Made by a program: the position numbers and the translations under genes
In this document: positions 59,576-64,000 of the stretch, piece after piece
Numbering within the stretch: position 1 is the stretch's first letter
Layout: every line of letters begins with the position of its first letter
Notes under the pieces: generated by a model
Databases searched by the model: none
Told to the model about the DNA's origin: nothing
The model's input: only the letters and a program-made list of their open reading frames with translations
Assembly (NCBI RefSeq): GCF_011386835.1
Contig: NC_088795.1
Span: 12,133,441 to 12,197,440 of the forward strand
Direction: 5' to 3'
Origin: Chrysemys picta bellii
Taxonomy: Eukaryota; Chordata; Testudines; Emydidae
DNA length: 64,000 bases

Positions 59576-60821
59576 GATGGAGGGGGCGGGTTTGGTGTCT
59601 CCGAAACATGCTCCTTATTTTGATCAGGTGGGAATATTCTGCATCAACACCTTGTGATTGGTTGATGCTTTATTCTGTGATTGGTCGATGCGTTATTCTG
59701 CACCAACACCATGTGATTTGCTGTCCATGGGTGGGAAGCTGGCAGGAGAAAGGGGTGGAGCCAGCCAGTAACTCGTCTATTCTGGATGCTTCCCTGGGAC
59801 AGGGATTAAAATGCCACAGCCACTTGCCACAGATGTTAATGCTGCTGAGGCCAGCCTTAGCGCCTGCCCCACGCCATTAACCCTCCTTGGAGGGAGCAGC
59901 CAGTGCCGTTATGACAGACCAACCAGCTGTGTTGCCAGGGGGGAAGCCAGGAGCTGGAGGCAGAGTAGCGGCTCTTCTGACGTGTGGCTTTAGTCAGGGA
60001 TATGTGGGGTCCATCCTGTGCTGGTTTACAGACCCCAGCCCTTCCCTTCCTGCTAGGCCAGTATCCCCCCCGAGCTAGGGGATGACATGCTGGAGGAACG
60101 GCTGCTGCAGGTTTCCCTACAGAAATGAATGGCCTAGGACCATGCCGGTAATACTAATACGTTTATTGTGGGGCTTTGTTAAACCCGGGGCGTGTGAAAC
60201 TTTGGCACCACATTGACTCGCTGAAGCAGCCCTCAGTGTATCAAGTATCTGTTACTGACACCCACTGATGGATTTTATCCTTGCGCCGTTTTCGTGAAAC
60301 GCCGCACAGGTGATGACGTTCCGATTCAGTGGACCAAATTCAGAGCGGAAAGTCTAAGTGAATCTTTCTCTCTACCCAGCCGCACTTATCCCATGCTCAG
60401 CACCATAGAATAGCTGAGCCACTGACGAAACGATTCTGTTTCAGAATAAATAAAAAGGCTCATGTGTTGTCCAGTCCTGAAGCCAGAAGGCCACACCGGC
60501 ATAAGCTGGCGTAACGGAGTGAAGAATCAGGCTTTGTTCTGCAGGAATTTTCTGGCTGCATGGTGAATTCTATTGACTATCATTGAGTTCATGTCAATAG
60601 GACCCTCTCTTGCTACATGCCAGGTGGAATTTTAAGGCTCCTGGATTTAGGCCATATCCTGTATTAACTTACACCGTTTTCCTGTTACACTATTCTCTTC
60701 TGGCCTTGCCAGGTAATTACACCAGCTAAGATTCTCTTAGACTGAGTTAGCAAAACTCCAGAGGTAACGTGCAAGGGGTGTGTGAAGTTATATATTGCTA
60801 GCGCTACATTAGGCACCTCCC

Positions 60822-61020
60822 GGGGGGGAGGGATAGCTCAGTGGTTTGAGCATTGGCCTGCTAAACCCAGGGTTGTGAGTTCAATCCTTGAGGGGGCCAC
60901 TTGGGGATCTGGGGCAAAATAAGTACTTGGTCCTGCTAGTGAAAGCAGGGGGCTGGACTCGATGACCTTTCAAGGTCCCTTCCAGTTCTAGGAGATGGGA
61001 TATCTCCATTAATTATAATT
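60822..61020 (+). mobile_element. Turtle tRNA-derived SINE with CR1-like tail
   Basis: The head is tRNA-like, with an A box (ATAGCTCAGTGG) and B box (GAGTTCAATCC) spaced as in a tRNA, so RNA polymerase III could transcribe it. The tail GGGGCTGGACTCGATGACC, TCAAGGTCCCTTCCAG copies the 3' end of CR1 LINEs, whose machinery would mobilise it. An AT-rich simple tail (ATTAATTATAATTATTATG) ends it. This architecture is characteristic of cryptodiran turtle SINEs and is the main clue to the organism. Confidence 0.9.
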
Positions 61021-62228
61021 ATTATGATGGCCCCCCAGTCAGCCAAAGGACTGGGGAGGTTAGAACCTGCTTTTCTCCCATCCCGCTCCTCGGCTCTGAG
61101 CGTGTCTCAGCCACAGCTAAAGATCAGGCCTTGGGTGTCCCCTGTATTGTCCCGGTTTAGTTTATTGCATAGTTTTGCTCCGCCCAGCAATGCAGAGCCC
61201 AGATCCAGGAGCCACTGAGGCACAAGCTAGTCTGCTCTGTTTCACACACCATTGCTCAAGAATGCCAGTGAGTGGTGTGAATGTGAGCTCTGCACCAGAC
61301 TGACTTAGCCTGCCACAGTTTGGCATGATGCAAAGGGGTTGGGCCTCCATCCTCAGTGCCAGTCCATGTGCCAACTAAGATCTCTCATTATTCATCCGAT
61401 TTACTTTCACTAATGTGCCACTGAAATGCCTGAATCTAAAGGAAGTGGATCGAGTGTATACACATCAATTGCTCCAGCAGAATAAAATGTATATTTTCTA
61501 AGGGTGTGGCATGACTGACCTGGGTATTAGAGCATGATTTATCCTTTCTCATCATTCCAGTATATGACTTACTGCATGGGAACCTGCTAAAAGCAATGAC
61601 TCAAACAGAATTTATATTTGTCTGGGTGGCTCACTGGACTTTCTCTCAGCTTTTGATTGGCAAATGTCACTATCTTCTGGTATCAGTACTGCCCTCATCT
61701 ATTGGGTAAAAGTGCTGCAATCGGGTCCGTGACCTGCCTTCCCAGTCCTCAGCTCCTGTAAATCAGCACGGCTCCAGTGAAGCCAATGGAGTTACACCAG
61801 CTGAGATCTGGCCGTATATCTAGTGCAAGTGAAGGCCTGAGTGTAGCCATTTTTCTGGTCAATGCAAATTCTCACAGCCTCCAAGATCTGCAGATCCACA
61901 TGACGTCTGCATTTGAGCCCACAGCCTCCAAATAGGGCTGTGATCTGGCCCCCAGAGAGATGCAATTTCCAAACGGTTGCAATTCTTTCTATGCCCGTCT
62001 TTTCCCCAAAAGATTTGGACTGGAGCGTGACTGTGTAATTGAAAACTGGTTGGGGATGGAATAATTGACACCGTTGAGCATCATCAGCTAGTTAGCCAAT
62101 GGGAAGCTGTCTGGCTGCATGCATTTTTAGTGTCTTAACAATCAACACCCCGCCCCCCCCCCCCAAAAAGTGAATGTTGTAGCATTTCCAAGAAATACAA
62201 TCGAAGCTCTGAACCCAGGGGTCTACAT

Positions 62229-62550
62229 CAGTGGTTCTCAAAGCCGGTCTGCCGCTTGTTCAGGGAAAGCCCCTGGCAGGCTGGGCCGGTTTGTTTACCT
62301 GCCGTGTCTGCAGGTTCGGCTGATCTCAGCTCCCAGTGGCCGCGGTTCGCCACTCCAGGCCAATGGGGGCTGCTGGAAGCGGCACAGGCCGAGGGACTTA
62401 CTGGCTGCCGCTTCCCGCAGCCCCCATTGTCCTGGAGCAGTGAACCACGGCCAGTGGGAGCTGCGATCGGCCGAACCTGCAGACGCGGCAGGTAAACAAA
62501 CCGGCCCGGCCCACCAGGGGCTTTCCCTGAACCAGCTTTGAGAACCACTG
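62229..62550. mobile_element. hAT-type foldback MITE, same family as 47036-47360
   Basis: Termini are CAGTGGTTCTCAAAG and CTTTGAGAACCACTG. The exact 8-bp target duplication GTCTACAT flanks it at 62221-62228 and 62551-62558. The interior is an imperfect palindrome centred near 62390-62400. Chance reading frames across it have no homology I recognise. Confidence 0.93.
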
Positions 62551-64000
62551 GTCTACATGACAAACAGGGCTAGCTTCCCCTCTCACTAACAGCCGTGTAA
62601 CTCAGGAGTAGCCCCTTTAAAATCATGGGCTAGATCCTCAGCTGGTGTAAACTGAAATAGCGCCAATGATTTCCATGGAGTAATGCTGCGTTACACCATC
62701 TGGCCCAGCGGAATTACACTGGTGTCAAACTAGGGTAAGTCAGCCGAGAATCTGGCCCATAATTAAATAGAGCAGCAGCAATTCATTCAGATAGGAAAAA
62801 TACAACCGTGCTAAAGTAATTGGGCCAATTGGCCTGATTCGCCACAGCCCTGCCCCCCCTGCAAAGTGGTGTAAAATGCTACCCACTCAGAATGGCGGGA
62901 TTTTTTATGTCTACTTTGCATGGGTGTAAACAGCCACACGAGGGGCAAGGCCCTGGGGAATGGTGCCTAATATCTGCACATGTTGGGGCACATCCTGGTC
63001 CCTCGTGTGGTCCATTTCCTTTCTCTGGGTGCAGCTGAGAGGGAGGGTGAGCACAATCTAGGGGCTGCTCTAAACTACGCCAGCTGGCTAGGGCGCCCAC
63101 CTGCCAACACTCCGGCCACACCCAGTCCTCTTAGCTCCCAACTCACGCTGCCAAGGCTGCGGGGATGGGGATGTGATGGAGGAGCCAGGTACATTGGCTC
63201 TATGCCTGCCGGGGGCGCTCCACGCCAAGGGAATCCCTGGCTGCTTTCCACTCCCTTGTGCTGAAGGAGCAGTGCAAAGGGAGCAGCGAGTCTCTTTGAA
63301 GTGCAATCCAGCCAGCCATTCCATCCAAAACTTCATGTGGTTGAGCAAAGCGCTTTGGTGGCTCAGACGCCGCCCTCACGGTCATGCTTACCGGAGCTCT
63401 GCAGGTGGGACAAAGTGAAGGCAGAAACTGACAGAGTTTCTGTGATTTAGTGATCTTCAAGACATGCTACAAGGCTCCCCTATTCTCCCAGGAACGAGGC
63501 CATGACAGAGACCTGGCTGGAGGGCAAGAAAGGTTTTACAGAAGCTCTGTTGTGTTGGAGCTAAGTTTTGGAGTATTATTGCTGTATTTTCGGTGTGTGC
63601 GTTTATGCTATGCACGGTGCATAGAGCATCTTCTTGTGTAAAATATAACTAAATACATTCATCGGTGCTAAGCAGCTCTGTGCGGGGACAGTTTGCAGAC
63701 ACTCAGGGACAGAGTCTGACTTCATTTATAGCAGTGCAAATTGAGAGGAACTCCACTGAGTGATTCTGGTGAAGTTACTCTGGATTTATGCTGGTATATC
63801 ACTAAGATCAGAATCTGGCCCACAGCTGACTTGCGCCAGCGTACTATATGACACTGCCTATTGGCGTGCTTGAAAGCAATATAAACTGTGTCCTTTCTTC
63901 CAGTCGCTACTGGATATAGGCACGGGGAAACTACCCATGGGACTGAGTCCTCAAGTTCCTTGCCAACCCTAGATTTCCGTGGTAACACAGATGCTACGGC

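Noticed and set aside
60822..60900. Possible tRNA gene (A and B boxes)
   Set aside because: The head continues into a CR1-like tail, so it is a SINE and not a functional tRNA gene.

Overview
The window is vertebrate nuclear DNA, almost certainly from a cryptodiran turtle. It has long introns, few coding bases, low-CpG intergenic sequence and dense interspersed repeats. The clearest lineage marker is a tRNA-derived SINE with a CR1-like 3' tail (about 60822-61020), the arrangement known from tortoise/turtle SINEs. CR1 LINE ends, MIR-like SINEs, Penelope-like tails and hAT/Harbinger MITEs support a sauropsid genome. The species call is inference.

One protein gene can be supported: amphiregulin (AREG), on the minus strand. 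Five coding exons (52377-52335, 51631-51449, 49482-49293, 48825-48667, 46021-45934) join in frame, with GT/AG boundaries and matching phases, into a 220-residue precursor. It has a signal peptide, acidic propeptide, lysine-rich heparin-binding stretch, six-cysteine EGF domain, transmembrane helix and a short tail with an EExxxL motif. A TATA box, CRE-like site and GC box lie upstream in a CpG-rich promoter (about 52150-52700). A noncoding last exon with AU-rich elements and an AATAAA signal ends near 42258. I recognise no exon of EREG or BTC, its usual neighbours in mammals.

Positions 1-42200 (downstream of AREG) and 53000-64000 (upstream) appear intergenic and repeat-filled. Notable elements are: a 1.2-kb solo LTR with an exact 5-bp target duplication (1563-2764); a Penelope-like retroelement fragment encoding a GIY-YIG-type nuclease end, split by a copy of its own family's tail (10110-10801); a perfect 83-bp inverted repeat made of two such tails, one arm carrying a hammerhead-ribozyme-like core (27233-27405); a 1.7-kb hAT-type element with an exact 8-bp duplication that contains a G-rich minisatellite (28860-30544); and several further hAT- and Harbinger-type non-autonomous elements, two of them in or next to AREG.

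No bacterial-type system, operon, CRISPR array or toxin gene is present. Most long reading frames here are chance or repeat-derived. The repeats act independently of one another. The one functional unit is AREG with its promoter and 3' UTR, encoding a membrane-anchored EGF-receptor ligand that is released by shedding.
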